Source of the DNA: Delphinapterus leucas
Lineage: Eukaryota > Chordata > Mammalia > Artiodactyla > Monodontidae
Direction of reading: 5' to 3'
DNA: 64,000 nucleotides
Assembly (NCBI RefSeq): GCF_002288925.2
Contig: NW_022098050.1
Coordinates: forward strand, 7,577,361-7,641,360
Both the position numbers and the translations under genes were made by a program. Every line of letters begins with the position of its first letter. The first letter of the stretch is position 1. Shown one piece after another: positions 46,200 to 58,320 of the stretch. Below the pieces are notes generated by a model. It made no database searches, was not told where the DNA came from, and worked only from the letters and a program-made list of their open reading frames with translations.

Positions 46200-47829
46200 C
46201 CACAGACTGCAAAGCAAGACATTCTGGACCTTCCATGATCTAACCCTACTTTTAGAGACTTGACTATAGTCCTGTAAATAGGTTTTAAAATTTTCTCTTA
46301 ACTTAAAACAATTTTCACCAGGCTGTGAATTTTCAACTACTTTCTCATGTCTCTAGTGTGGGTGCCAATTATAAGACAAAACCATAGCATTGTAGGTGTT
46401 GGAGTTTATTGCTTGAAAACCTTTTAATTTATTGGAGCAAGTTCTTGCCAATCTTGTGTTCCTTCTTTGGGGCCCCAGATGCCACTTGGCTAAGTGCTCA
46501 TTAGTACGGCTTCTATACTGCACATGTAAAAATTCTACATGTATTAAAAAAGGCTTCCATCTCAATACTTAGGTCTCTGTTCTAGGATTTTCCTATTTAC
46601 TAAGCATACATTATAGTCAACTAAACAGTATTTGGAGATCCCCTTAGGGATGCCTGAAAATTCAGAGATGTATTGAAATCATGTCAACAATACCTTGCCC
46701 TTTCATGATATATTATGCAAAGGTTTATAACCTCTCCTAGGGAAACAAAATTAATTTTTCGATGTTCTTCCCTTGTGAGAGAGGAGAGCATAATAAGTAC
46801 TCCTTCTCTGTACCTTTGGAGATAATTGGCTGGAAAAAGATTGGGTGAAAATTGTTTTCTCAGTAGAGGTCACTCTGCTGCAGCACATTAGCCCCACTGA
46901 GGAATGCTTCTGAATACCAGGAACATGCCCTTCAGACAAAGATTAATTAGATGCAAAAGTTGAAAGAGAGAAATAGATGAATCCTCAGCATGGCGTTCCC
47001 ATTATAAGTACAGTCCATGTTAATGGCTGAGCTAGTTTTCAAAGCTAGCCTTTTGAACTCATCCTATTCTGTATCTAGTTTAAAAGGCTTGTATTCCTAT
47101 TAATAATGAGATTTAAAAATGAAAGAGAGCCATATAATGACCTAGCATTCATGCAAAGGAAATAATTATTTACCATAAAAGAATTAATTCACAAAAGTCA
47201 CCTGAGGAGCCAAACTGAGGAGAAACCCCTGCTTTGTTTATTGTCCTTCATCTGATTGCAACCTTCCATGGCACTGGAAAGGGCTGCACTGGGGTTGCAA
47301 AGAAGAGTATCATGTGATCCCACTACTTGATGACAACTTAAGAGCAGCAACCAGGGCAGAGACACAAATCATCTTTGATGCGAGGTAGATGTTAGGCCCC
47401 AGAAGAGACATTTGAAAAGAGGGAAAGATCACATTCCTTGTTTTGCTTCTGATTTGTTTTGCTTTCAAAACTTTATCAAAACTTGTGTAAGTTACAAGCG
47501 TAAAGAGATATTGCATAATGACGAATCAAATAATACAGAGGCATATAAAGAAATAGTTTATAATCTGCCCCTCCATCCCTTCAAGGTAACTAATGTGAGA
47601 ATGTTCAATGTGTAACTTCTGTACCTTTGTAGATTCTCATATTAAAATATCCAAACTTTTAAAATTCTTTGACCAAAAAAGGCAATAATCCTACGTATCA
47701 TGCAACCTTTTTTTTTTTTTTTTTTTTTAGCTTAAGGTATAAGGAACTAGAGATGCCAATGCAACTCAACGGAGGAGATGGGAGTCTTTTCAATGAGCAA
47801 TAACTGAGTGGGTCTGGAGCAACTGAATA
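46200..47829. other. Unassigned sequence
   Basis: No exon recognised. A T-run of about 20 lies at 47708-47730. A short L2-like patch (GGACCTTCCATGATCTAACC) lies at about 46225. Confidence 0.45.
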
Positions 47830-48040
47830 TTATATGAAAAAAAAGATTCTTAACCTCTACCTCCTACATATATAAAAATTAATTTGATATGGATCATAGA
47901 CCTAAATATTAAAGCTTAAAATATAAAGCTTCTGGGAGAATGCATAGGCAGATATAGCGAGTATATGAATATATGACCCTGGAGTCGGCAAACTCTCTCA
48001 ACAGAACAGAAAAAACACTAATCATAGATGAAAATTTATG
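47830..48040 (+). mobile_element. Old L1 ORF2 fragment, sense
   Basis: ATGGATCATAGACCTAAATA and AAAGCTTCTGGGAGAATGC with GACCCTGGAGTCGGC follow the L1 ORF2 region downstream of the reverse transcriptase. Confidence 0.65.
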
Positions 48041-48069
48041 ATAAATTGAACACACACATACACACACCT

Positions 48070-48800
48070 CTGTTCCAATTTCTAAAGTAAATTTACTAAT
48101 TTATACTTTCATCAGTAGCATAAGAGGGTTCCAGTTGCTCCACATCTTGGTCAACACATGATATTATAAGGTTTTTAAACTTTACTGTTATTGTTGCTGT
48201 TCTAATTTTAGCCATTCTTGTTGGCGTGTATCTCACTGTGGTTCTAATTGAGCACCTTATCATTGGCTACTTGGATATTTTCTTTTGTGAAAGGTCTGTT
48301 AAAGTCTTTCATTCATTAAAAAAAAGAAAGAAAGAAATGGGGTGTCTGCTTCTTACTGATTAGGAGGCTTTTTTTCTTTTTTTAGTTTAGACAACAAGTT
48401 TATTTGCTCACAGTTCTGGAGGCTGGAAGTTCAAGATCAACATGTCAGCAGGGTTAGTCTCTTCTGAGGCTCTCTCCTTGGCTTGCAAATGACCCTCTTC
48501 TCCCTGTGTCCTCATATGGTCTTCCCCCTGTGTGTGTCTGTGTCCAAATTTCCTCTTCTTATAAGGATACAATCAGATGGGATGAGAGCCCATCCTAGTG
48601 ACTTCCTTTTAACTTTATCAGTTCTTTAAAGTCCCTATCTCTAGAGGCATTTAAAAAAATATATTCTAGACATGACATATATATCTTTCAAATATCTTCT
48701 TCCAATCTGGGCTTTGCTTCTTCACTATCTCTTGATAAAGAGAAGTTCCTAATTTTAATGGATTACAGTTGTCCAATCGTTTTCTTTATTGTTAGTGCAT
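48070..48800 (-). mobile_element. Old L1 ORF2 3' region, antisense, split by MLT1
   Basis: Left part to about 48330 (GCTCCACATCTTGGTCAACA, GCGTGTATCTCACTGTGG) and right part from about 48660 (CTTCTTCCAATCTGGGC, CCTAATTTTAATGGATTACAG) are antisense L1 ORF2. The MLT1 LTR between them inserted later. Confidence 0.7.
48350..48650 (-). mobile_element. MLT1-type MaLR LTR fragment
   Basis: Antisense MLT1 blocks: CACAGTTCTGGAGGCTGGAAG, CTCTCTCCTTGGCTTGCAAA, TCTTCTCCCTGTGTCCTCA and CTCTTCTTATAAGGATACAAT. Confidence 0.8.
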
Positions 48801-48809
48801 TTTGTGGGG

Positions 48810-49130
48810 CCTAGCTATGCAAAGCCCAAATCTGTAGGGCAGGCAGCTGGGAAGGCAGGATCATGAGCAGGCTGGCTCCCTACAGGCGCGGGCTGAAGCT
48901 CGTTCACAGGCAAGCAGGTAGAATGGGCAGATCGCCAGCAGGCTGGAACAGCACAGCGTGAGTCAAGTTTATTGTCCAAAGGCAGCAGTTAGGAAGGAAG
49001 ATCCAGGAGGAATGGGAGAGCCATTGTAGACCTGGGTGCTATTTGGAGTCTCTGAACTCAAGAAAGGCCTAAGCCCTTTACTAAAGCTCTTCTAACTGAT
49101 TAAAGCAGGTCCACAAAGACTTTTGATTAA
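48810..49130 (-). mobile_element. MLT2-like ERVL LTR fragment
   Basis: TGTAGGGCAGGCAGCTGGGAA near the left and TTGATTAACTTAAAGTCAAC at the right suggest an antisense ERVL LTR; the middle is too diverged to follow. Confidence 0.4.
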
Positions 49131-49143
49131 CTTAAAGTCAACT

Positions 49144-49240
49144 GATCCAACAAGGATCTACTGTATAGCACAGGGAACTGTATTCAGTATTTCAATATGT
49201 TGTAATAACCTATAAGGGAAAGGAATCCAAAAAAGATTAC

Positions 49241-49305
<65 letters not shown>

Positions 49306-49391
49306 CATACCTATGTATGTATAACTGAATCACTGTGTTGTACACCTGAAACTAACATGACATTGTAAATCAACTATATTTCAATTTTTTA
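49144..49391 (+). mobile_element. L1 3'-UTR insertion with (TG)n/(TA)n
   Basis: Very short L1 copy (CAAGGATCTACTGTATAGC start, ACTGAATCACTGTGTTGTAC, CTATATTTCAATTTTTTA end). The 10-bp duplication AAAGTCAACT is exact at 49134-49143 and 49392-49401. Its internal AT-rich part has expanded into (TG)n then (TA)n at about 49246-49306. Confidence 0.95.
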
Positions 49392-49440
49392 AAAGTCAAC
49401 TAATTATGAACTTGAATCACATTTGTAAAATCCCTTTACA

Positions 49441-50205
49441 GGAACCCTCCTACACTGTTGGTGGGGATGTAAATTGGTACCACCACTATGGAGTACAGTA
49501 TGGAGGTTTCTTAAAAAACTAAGGATAGAGCTACCATGTGATCCAATAATCCAGCTCCTGGGTATATATTGGGAGAAAACCATGGTTTGAAAGGATACGT
49601 GCACCCCTATGTTCACAGCGGTCCTATTTACAATAGCGAAGACATGGAAGCAACCTAAATGTCCATCGACAGATGAATGGATAAAGAAGATGTGGTACAT
49701 ATATACAATGGAATATTGCTCAGCCATTAAAAAGAATGAAATAATGCCATTTGCGGCAACATGGATGGACCTGGAGATTATCATACTAAGTGAAGTAAGT
49801 CAGAGAAAGACAAATATCATATGATATCGCTTATATCTGGAATCTAAAAAAAATTATACAAATGAACTTATTTACAAAACAGAAACACTCACAGACTTAG
49901 AGAATGAACTTATGGTTACCAGGGGGGAAGGGTGGGGGAAAGGGGTAGTTAGGGAGTTTGGGATTGACATGTACACACTGCTATATTTAAAATAGATAAC
50001 CAACAAGGACCTACTGTATAGCACAAAGAACTTGGCTCAACATTCTGTAATAACCTAAATGGGAAAAGAATTAGAAAAAGAATATATATATATATATATA
50101 TATATATGTATAACTGAGTCACTTTGCTGTACACCTGCAACTGACACATCATTGTTAATCAACTATACTCCAATACAAAATAAAAACTTTTTTAAATCAA
50201 AAAAA
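49441..50205 (+). mobile_element. L1 3' end with ORF2 C-terminus
   Basis: A 765-bp truncated L1. The frame at 49609-49824 reads the ORF2p C-terminal segment ([42 protein letters not shown]), then the 3'-UTR and A-rich tail follow. AAATCCCTTTA at 49428-49438 and 50206-50216 is the duplication. A (TA)n lies at 50081-50107. Confidence 0.95.
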
Positions 50206-50216
50206 AATCCCTTTAT

Positions 50217-50599
50217 AGCAGCACCCAGATTAGGCCTATGTATGCTACAAAATGGCTGTCGCCTCCATTCCATTCCCTCACGCTTGCCAGAGAATCTCCC
50301 TTGGAACTGTAGTTCAGCCTGGTCAAGTCAACACATCCAATAGTTATCACAGATATTCTTCTATGTTATCTTTTATAACTGCAGTGTTCAATATGGGAGC
50401 CGCATGTGGCTATTTCAGGTGAAATTAAATAAAATTAAGAATCCAGTTTCTCAGTCACAGCAGCCAAGTTTCAAGTGCTCAGTAACCACATGTGGATACT
50501 GTGTTAGCACAGGGAGAGAATATATCCTTCATCTCAGAAAGTTGTATTGGATGGTGCTATTTCAGAAACTTGATTGTTTTGTCTTTAACATTTAGGCCT
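50217..50599. other. Unassigned sequence
   Basis: No feature recognised. Confidence 0.4.
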
Positions 50600-51400
50600 C
50601 TCCCATTTGGAGTTCTTTTTTTTTTTTAAGTTTCTTTTATTTGTTGGAGTTCCTTTTTTAATATAGCATGAGGTAGGGGGTCAAGATTTATTTTTTCCCA
50701 TATGAAAATCTTGACCCAGCTTTATTTATTAAAAAATCCACCCATTCTTACTACATTTCAGTGGCTGGCATCTTGGTTGTAAATTGGGTGATCTGGATGG
50801 TCTGTTTCTTGGCTTTTTATTGTGTTCCATTTGTCTATTAGTTGATTCTTATAACAATACCACGCTATCTTAATCCCTGTCTCTTTATAAGTATTGACAC
50901 TGGTAATGAACACTTTCCAATTGTTTTTCTTCTTCAAGATTGCCTTGGCAATTTTTGATCTTTTGCATTTCTACATGCGCTTTAGAGTCAGCTTGTCAAT
51001 TTGCACACGTCATTTTCTTGGGTTTTCATTGGGATTGCATTAAATCTATAATTTAATTTGGGGGAAATAAGCACTTTACTTTGAATTTTAATGCTATTAA
51101 ATACTGTCCAGTTCGTCCAATTATGTTCTTAGACACATTCCCATTAGCAATATGTGAAGTGTTTACTTCCCTGTATTCTCATCACCACTAAATATTGCCA
51201 ATCTTTAGAAATACATATTACCTGATGAATGAAAATATCTTGTTTTAATGTGAATTTTCCTAATTTCTCATGAGGCTGAACATGTTTTCATATTTTTTTC
51301 CATTTGAATTTCCTTTTCTGTGAATTGATTTTTTTACTTAAATGTACTGGTGCTAATTCAGTTGTAGGTCTCTTTGTATATTATGGCTGTAGTGAATACT
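50600..51400 (-). mobile_element. Old L1 ORF2 (L1M-type), antisense
   Basis: Antisense L1 landmarks: ACCCAGCTTTATTTATTAAA, CAATACCACGCTATCTTAAT, AGAGTCAGCTTGTCAATTTG, TGGGATTGCATTAAATCTAT, then a more 3' ORF2 part to about 51400. Confidence 0.8.
50616..50643 (-). mobile_element. Tail-only retroinsertion with polyadenylation signal
   Basis: A 28-bp insert in the old L1 is flanked by TTGGAGTTC at 50607-50615 and 50644-50652. On the minus strand it reads CAAATAAAAGAAACTT followed by an A-run: an AATAAA-type signal, a few bases and the tail. Confidence 0.7.
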
Positions 51401-51419
51401 ATGCTTTGCCGCCCAGATG

Positions 51420-52050
51420 TCCTTTCAGGAAAGAATCACTTACTCCACCATCTACCTCAACTGTTGGCTACTGACAGGTCACAGCTGTGCCCCCTCTGGG
51501 TCTTACCCTTGGCCAGAGAATGCTGCACCATTCAAGGTTGTATTTCATGATTGGTTGATGCTGTTGTTCAGAGGCACAGTTTCTTTGTCTTAAGGTGGTG
51601 CATCTCTGAAAGGCCATCCCAGCTTCAGAGTTCCCCCACTGGATTAGCCAAAGGTGCCAGTGCGACTGTACCATAGTTCAACCTCTCCCTCTACCCATTC
51701 TTTGTTTCTTTTTTTTTTTTTTTTTGCGGTACGCGGGCCTCTCACTGTTGGAGCCTCTCCCGCTGCGGAGCACAGGCTCCGGACGCGCAGGCTCAGTGGC
51801 CATGGCTCACGGGCCCAGCCGCTCCGTGGCATGTGGGATCTTCCCGGACCGGGGCATGAACCCGTGTTCCCTGCACTGGCAGGCGGACTCTCAACCACTG
51901 CGCCACCAGGGAAGCCCCCTCTACCCATTCTTGCTTCCCTTGCTCCCCCACAGGTATTTTGGTTCAAGAATATTCCCCAATAACACTCCTTCCCGCATGC
52001 AAATCTGTTTCCCTGGAAATGTGACCTGTGACAGTTCATATAAGAAGTGG
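51420..52050 (+). repeat. Unclassified LTR-like repeat split by a SINE
   Basis: The part right of the SINE (TTGCTCCCCCACAGGTATTT, CCCCAATAACACTCCTTCC, GCATGCAAATCTGTTTCCC, GTGACCTGTGACA) looks like the end of an old LTR with an AATAAC/AATAAA-type signal. The left part (CTTGGCCAGAGAATGCTGC) is consistent with its body. I cannot name it. Confidence 0.45.
51703..51917 (-). mobile_element. Young cetacean CHR SINE
   Basis: Reverse-oriented complete copy. CCTCTACCCATTCTT is repeated on both sides (about 51688-51702 and 51918-51932). Confidence 0.96.
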
Positions 52051-52252
52051 TCTTAGATAGCAGATTCTAAAATGGTATAGATGGATCATCTGCAGGCTGG
52101 CTGGCAAAACAGACTCCAACACTGGTGGCTTTCCTTACTCCACCTACCAGTGGTAAACTAGTGTGGGATATTGGGAGAGTGGAATGCACTGGTGGGTACA
52201 ATATCTCGGGCATTTGAGATGTTTGGAGAGGTAGTAATTTTAAGAATTTGGG

Positions 52253-52374
52253 GGACTTCTCTGGGGCGTCCAGTGGTTAAGGCTCCATGCTTCCAGTGCA
52301 GGGGGCGTGGGTTCAGTCCCCGGTTGGGGAATTAAGATCCCGCATGCTGTGAGATGCGGCCAAAAAAAAAAAAA
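52253..52374 (+). mobile_element. Short tRNA-Glu-derived SINE with 11-bp duplication
   Basis: GGACTTCTCTGGGGCGTCCA, GTGGTTAAGGCTCCATGC and GGTTCAGTCCCCGGTTGGGG lead to an A-run. AAGAATTTGGG is exact at 52242-52252 and 52375-52385. Confidence 0.92.
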
Positions 52375-52385
52375 AAGAATTTGGG

Positions 52386-54480
52386 ATTGGACAGCTGTTG
52401 TTTGGGGCCATTGCATTTGGTAAAGGAAATTCAATACCGAAATAGATTAATCAGTAATTAAAAGCTAAATGTGTAAGTCAGAAGGTATCCTTGGCAACAT
52501 AGGAAAAAGCTATCCTTCTAAGCCATAGGGCAGAAAAAGTGGAGAATCTGGCTGAGGACTTAATTATCAAAGTAGCAAAGCTCCACAGGAATTTGAATTA
52601 TCAGAAGGGCAATATTGGAATGACACAGATCAGAGATCCACGGGAATTTTTAGGAGGTGAGGTTGAAACCATCATATATTTAAACATTCATGACTATAAC
52701 TTTTAGCTCTCCCATTCGATCTTTTCTGACCCACTAAACAGGCATTATAGGTATGGAAATCAGGAGAATTTGACTATATTACTATAAAGTTATTTATATT
52801 TTGATATTTGTAATTGGAATGCTAATTCCAGTTTGGTCTTCTCTTACCATTTTCCTTCATTTCTTTAATTTTTTAAAAACTACCTGGAAAATTTACTACT
52901 TAGAAAGTTTATCCAATTCAATTATGCAGTTTCTGAGATGTGTCAGGAATACCTGGAGGATAAAGATTCAGGGAACTCTTTCAAAGGGGTCAGAGTAAAA
53001 AAAAGTTTTATAACTCAGAGAAAACAGAGCCCCCTGACTTTTCAATACTAGAAAATCAACTCACAATAATGGAAAACCTGAAAAACAAGAAAATTCATTT
53101 GAAGGACCAGTGCATGTGGAAAAAAGAACAACATGGAATTAAGAAAAGGAAATTAATATTAAATAAAAGGTAAAGTGAAAGTGTCTAGTCATCAGAGTTC
53201 TGGAGCTAAGGCTGCTTCATAGGACACCAGCCTAAACTGAAATGAACAATTTCCTAAAAGTCAATATTGACAGGATAATGGAAAAGATTGCATTTACTTG
53301 CCTCATGAGTGCAATGCAAGACCTTTTTATAATCACACAAGTCAGAAAGATATTGCTTCTTCGTTTTCCATTGTCCTCTTTTAAAATTAAACCAGAAATA
53401 CAGAGATGCCAATACAAACTAATATTGAGAATCCTTCATGGAATTGTATTTTTCTAAATGCTAACCTTTCAGAAGATGAAATGACAAGAAATTCCTAGGA
53501 CATTGACTCTGCTGGGACAGAAAGATCATCTGAGAACATAGTTCTGTTCCTATCTGGTAGAACTTCAGGGTGAGATACACACAATATACAGAATGTGTTC
53601 CTGCCTATGAAAGCCAGATGAAACTATATTCAAATATTCACTAGCCTTTTTATTTAAAAAGAGAGCAAAAATGATATCTAATCTTATGTAACCAGATTGT
53701 AGCAGTGAAAATTCCAGTATTGATGAGCATTGTGCTATATTCAGATGTATCTGAAAAAGACCAAATTGTCATCATTTTTCAATCTACTAATGTGTATTTT
53801 TTAGTGACTTCACTGAATATCAGAAACCTCTGCAGAGGGTGATATCAGGTGGAAAATATGACTCTCCATTTAGAATTTAAAATGATCTTGACCCCAAAAC
53901 TGTCGATTATTCTCTACAAAATTTCCAGAGTGTTTACGATAGCTTTTTAGCTGCATTTTATTCATAGTCCAGCTTTGACAAACATGTGTAAATTAAAATC
54001 AGAATATAGGTACAGGAGCTGGCTTTATTAATTTATTGCAGTCAATTTGTCAAGCCTGGTGCACCATTGCCATTCCACTGGGTGCTGTTCTTCCTGTAAT
54101 GTTAAGGCCCTGAGAGAAGTTCAGGGCTTCTTTTATTAAGTCCTTCCTTTCCTCCCTCCTGCCTCACTTCAGCTTCTGATGTTTGAAGTCCCGGGAAAAT
54201 TATCTGAAGATGGAGGCGTGTAGGAGTTGCCAACTGAGCTTTGTATTTGGCACTGTCTTTGCCTGGCAGTTTTTCAACATGTTGTGAAAAATAAATGGGT
54301 CAATTAACTGCATTTCTGTGAGTATTATGAATCCAAGTGATCTTCTTTGTAAAAATGAAAATGCTAACTGATATTTTCAGGCTGCAATACAGACTCATAT
54401 TAAGATAATTTATCTTGAAATAACCCTTCCACAGGATTTTAGTGAGTGCTGGTGGCAGATATGCAGTGCAGATAATTAGC
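52386..54480. other. Unassigned AT-rich sequence
   Basis: About 2.1 kb without a recognisable gene or repeat. Short frames at 52801-52998 and 53242-53457 have no motif. Confidence 0.45.
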
Positions 54481-54650
54481 CAGTCAAACTTTAGTGTGAA
54501 TCGGAATCACTTGGAAGGCTTGTTAAAACATAGATGACTAGGTCTACCCCACTGTTTCTGACTTAATAGTCCTGGGGTGGAGTCTGAGAATTTGCATTTC
54601 TAACAAATTCCGAGTTAACATTGACTCTGCTGGTCTGGCAACCACAACGA
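54481..54650 (-). mobile_element. MER5A-type DNA transposon
   Basis: Antisense order: CAAACTTTAGTGTGAATCGG, AGGCTTGTTAAAACATAGATG, GAGAATTTGCATTTCTAAC, TCTGCTGGTCTGGC. Confidence 0.85.
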
Positions 54651-54651
54651 T

Positions 54652-54785
54652 TGCAAACAGATTCTGAGAATTTACTATAATTAGTGATGAAGACCTGATA
54701 CAGAGAAACCCTCCTTTACAGGGGATCAATGAGTGGCAAAACGAGCATGAGTCAAGCAGGAAAAAATGAATAGAACTTTTGCCAC
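54652..54785 (+). repeat. Diverged direct repeat, copy A
   Basis: About 135 bp that aligns over its whole length with 56050-56195: TTCTGAGAATTTACTATAAT, CTGATACAGAGAAACCC, AATAGAACTT. Roughly three quarters of positions agree by eye. Confidence 0.7.
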
Positions 54786-54799
54786 GCTCTTTCCTGTGA

Positions 54800-54960
54800 A
54801 CATCTTGAACTTGGGTGAGTCAAAGGAGTTTAAGTAGCATCATCCTCATTTTATTGATGAGCAAAGAGAGGCTAAGACACGCTAAGTGACTTATCCAAGA
54901 TGGCACAGCTAACACAGTGCAGAACTACTGCTCCAACCTAATGCACTCGGTATTAGTGCA
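54800..54960 (-). mobile_element. MIR SINE fragment
   Basis: Antisense MIR: CATCCTCATTTTATTGATGA, AGTGACTTATCCAAGATGGC, CAGCTAACACAGTGCAGAAC. Confidence 0.8.
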
Positions 54961-55134
54961 GTTTTCACACATATCTGTGCAGAGGAATGTTGTGATGAGA
55001 ATGCTGGGAAACAATAGAAGGGGAGTCCTGGAGGAGATCAGGCTTCCAGTGAAATTTAAAGGATAGTAAGTCGTAAATGATAGAAAGCACAGTGTGAATG
55101 CCTTGGGCTGCCATGGACAAAGATGCAGTGGTAA

Positions 55135-55343
55135 GGGCTTCCCTTGGTGGCGCAGTGGTTGAGAGTCCGCCTGCCGATGCAGGGGACACGGGTTTGTGCC
55201 CCGGTCCGGGAAGATCCCACATGCCGCGGAGCGGCTAGGCCCCATGAGCCATGGCCGCTGAGCCTGCGCGTCCGGAGCCTGTGCTCCGCAATGGGAGAGG
55301 CCACAACAGTGAGAGGCCCACGTACCACACACACAAAAAAACA
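55135..55343 (+). mobile_element. Young cetacean CHR SINE
   Basis: Complete plus-strand copy with GCAGTGGTAA at 55125-55134 and 55344-55353. The tail starts CACACACAC before an A-run, an early stage of the CA expansion seen at 27.46 kb. Confidence 0.96.
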
Positions 55344-55353
55344 GCAGTGGTAA

Positions 55354-56049
55354 GAACGTAATATCTATATATAAGGGAGGGCAAGTAGGGATCTCTCTGA
55401 CTATGGATGTAGCAGGAGATGGAGGAGAGAATCAGGTCAAAAGTAGCTAAGGAGGGGCCCTAGGGACCTAATTTCGTAGATGCAAATTATCTGGATGCAA
55501 ATGAAGAGACCCTTTCAAATGTGAAGCAGAGAGGAGGTGACCAAGGAGCAAGTATGGAGGCTTCTTTTATCCTTAGTCCTGGGACGCAAGGGCAAGGTTT
55601 CAGTGCAGAACCACAGAGAGGTCATTTTTATAGTTCTGAGAAAGTCACTGAAAAAGAAGAGCTTAAAATTTATCAACAGTTCGGTTAAGAACCTTGAACT
55701 AGTAATGTCACAACTCTAAAAGTAGCAGGTGTGAATGGGGAAACCCCCTAAATTGCTGGAGGAGCTGGAGTGTCACACAGGAAGCATCTAAAGCTTTTTT
55801 TTTTTTTTTTTGCATTCTATACAACTGAAGAATCTGTCCCTAGATTGGGGCCAATCTGGAAATTACTGTGGCTGATTAAAAACGGAGGTATTTACACTAC
55901 TGCCCCCAACCCATTACTCTACTGAAGCAGCAAGAAGTACTTAAGAAAGGGGCCGAAGGGGGAAAAGCCATGAAAATAAGTAGCTAAACCATTCTCAGGA
56001 TAGTGAGTGAATCACAGAAAGTGTGAAGAGTTTTCAGAATAGTCTCTAG
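55354..56049. other. Unassigned sequence
   Basis: A T-run lies at 55796-55812. Nothing else recognised. Confidence 0.45.
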
Positions 56050-56195
56050 AATTGATTGCCTACAGTTTCTGAAAATTTGTTGTAACGAGTGATAAAGGTC
56101 TGATACAAGGAAACCTACATTACAGATAAGGGACCAATGTGGGTCCAAATCAGAAAGAGTCTTGCAGAAAAGAATAAGTAGAACTTGCACAATGA
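56050..56195 (+). repeat. Diverged direct repeat, copy B
   Basis: Matches copy A at 54652-54785: TTCTGAAAATTTGTTGTAAC, CTGATACAAGGAAACC, AAGTAGAACTT. No named family is recognised and flanks on either side do not match. Confidence 0.7.
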
Positions 56196-57599
56196 TAGGA
56201 AAAGATAACTCAGATGGAAAGATTCTGCCAGGGATTTCACTGCTCTCTAGATGGAGGGAATGCCCTCACCCTCACTCCAAAACAATGTTAATATCTTCTG
56301 GCTAAAAAATGCAGTCACATTTGATAGTCAATTATTCTGGGAGGGTTTCCTAAGATGTTCACTGACTTGAATTTAGACATCATATCTATCAACAAATGTA
56401 ACTACCAACCTACTACATCTACTTACCTCCTTATCATCCATCTATGTCTTTTATGATCAAAGTTGGCATTTGGTAATAGCCACTTTGAAGAGTTTTAGGC
56501 AAAAATTCCTGCATGCATATTCTATGCTATGCATCTTGATTCTCAATCACCTATTATTAATTCATATGGAAGGGAAGACCCAAAATTATTTTGTAGAAAA
56601 TCCAGAGACTTCTCTGCGTATAGTTTTTGACTACCTCTATGAGCAGCTGGGCACTTCTTTTCATTTGGCTGCACAATTTTCACATTTTAATTTTTTTTAA
56701 TTTTTAGATGTTCATTTCACCAGCAACTTAGAATATATGGACCTCAGATATATTCAAGAAGTATAACCTTGAATTCACTCTTGACTAACATGACAAAAAA
56801 AACCTCATTCTATGAATAGAGGACAGTCAAGAGACATGCAAACACCCATTTCTCTAAAGACGCTAAAATGTATCCTTTGATTAACCTAGACCTTCACAGG
56901 GCCACACACCTGGATCATGTTGGGTTTTTTTGTTTCTGTTTTATTTTATTTTTTGGACCATGTTGTTTTTGCTTGTTTCCATTCTCCCCCCTCCCCCCAC
57001 CAAATCCTGTTTTTATTGAATCACACTTTGACTTTATGTCATTGAGCTATACTGAGGGACATTACAAGGAAAAGTTCAATAAAAGTGGTCCTGTTGTATT
57101 TACTGTACAGTGTTGCTGAAGAAGTTTATTTTTTGTTGCATTAAATATCTCTTGTTTAGATGACCCCATGGAAGAAATTCCTGTCTGACCTCTGCTGTAC
57201 TACCTCCAAAGCCCTTTTTGCTTTTATTTTTTGGTCATATTGAATAACTATTTTTTTTCTCTTTGAGTTGATGTAGAAAGCTTAGAGCCAAATTCATGAC
57301 TGCTGTCTTATGAGTGCATAGGTCTTTACACTAAGCATTTTGTTTCCTAACCTCACATCTGGCTTCAACTTGCTTTTATTTTGTACATGTTTCCCAACTT
57401 CCTCTTTTTCTCACTTGCTTTATTTATATTTATTATATTTACTTTATTTTCATTTTTTACTGATATATATATACATTTTAAATCTTCCCAATTGCTTCTA
57501 AGTGTGAGTTCAAGGCTGCTTTCTGCCTCCCTCCATTCCTCCCTCCCACTAAATTCATCCTCAAGAATGAAGAGTGCTGGAATGGATCAGGGCAGGCAA
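56196..57599. other. Unassigned T-rich sequence
   Basis: No exon. The part from about 57160 may belong to the antisense old L1 that becomes recognisable after 57600. Confidence 0.4.
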
Positions 57600-57830
57600 C
57601 ACCACCATGATCTTGGAATTATACTGTAGGTAATTTTTTTGGTCTAGTTTCTTTTACTTAGCATAATTATGCTGAGATTCGTCCATGATATTGTATGCAA
57701 CAATAATTCATTTCTTTTTATTACTGAATGATATTCCCTTCTATGAAAATACCTCAATTTGTTTATCCATTCACCTGATAATGGACATTTGGGTTGTTTC
57801 CATTTTTTGGCTATTACAAACAAATTTTTG
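57600..57830 (-). mobile_element. Old L1 3' region, antisense
   Basis: GATATTCCCTTCTATGAAAAT, TTATCCATTCACCTGATAATG and GACATTTGGGTTGTTTCC are the antisense end of an old L1 ORF2/3'-UTR. Confidence 0.7.
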
Positions 57831-58001
57831 TTTTGTTTTGTTTTGCTACCACAGACAGTTTATTTCAGTAACTATCTTAAGAGAAATAATTATAGTCAAA
57901 TGTTAACAAATTTTTTTTTCTAAGCAATGCATATATTTAATTATTTTAGTTTGAGGCCATCAGTTACATAATTAATTATTTTTAGATGCGGCTGAGCGTT
58001 T
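57831..58001. other. Unassigned sequence at the 3' flank of the L1
   Basis: AT-rich. It shows no similarity to the MaLR LTR that flanks the other end of the L1. Confidence 0.4.
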
Positions 58002-58320
58002 CTTTTTTTTTTTACATCTTTATTGGAGTAGAATTGCTTTACAATGGTGTGTTAGTTTCTGCTTTATAACAAAGTGAATCAGTTATACATATACATATGT
58101 TCCCATATCTCTTCTCTCGCGTCTCCCTCCCTCCCACTCTCCCTATCCCACCCCTCCAGGCGGTCGCACCGAGCTGATCTCCCTGTGCTATGCGGCTGCT
58201 TCCCACTAGCTATCTACCTTACATTTGGTAGTGTATACATGTCCATGCCTCTCTCTCTTTATTCCTGTCTTACCCCTAGGTTCTTCATGACATTTTTTTC
58301 TTAAATTCCATATATATGTG

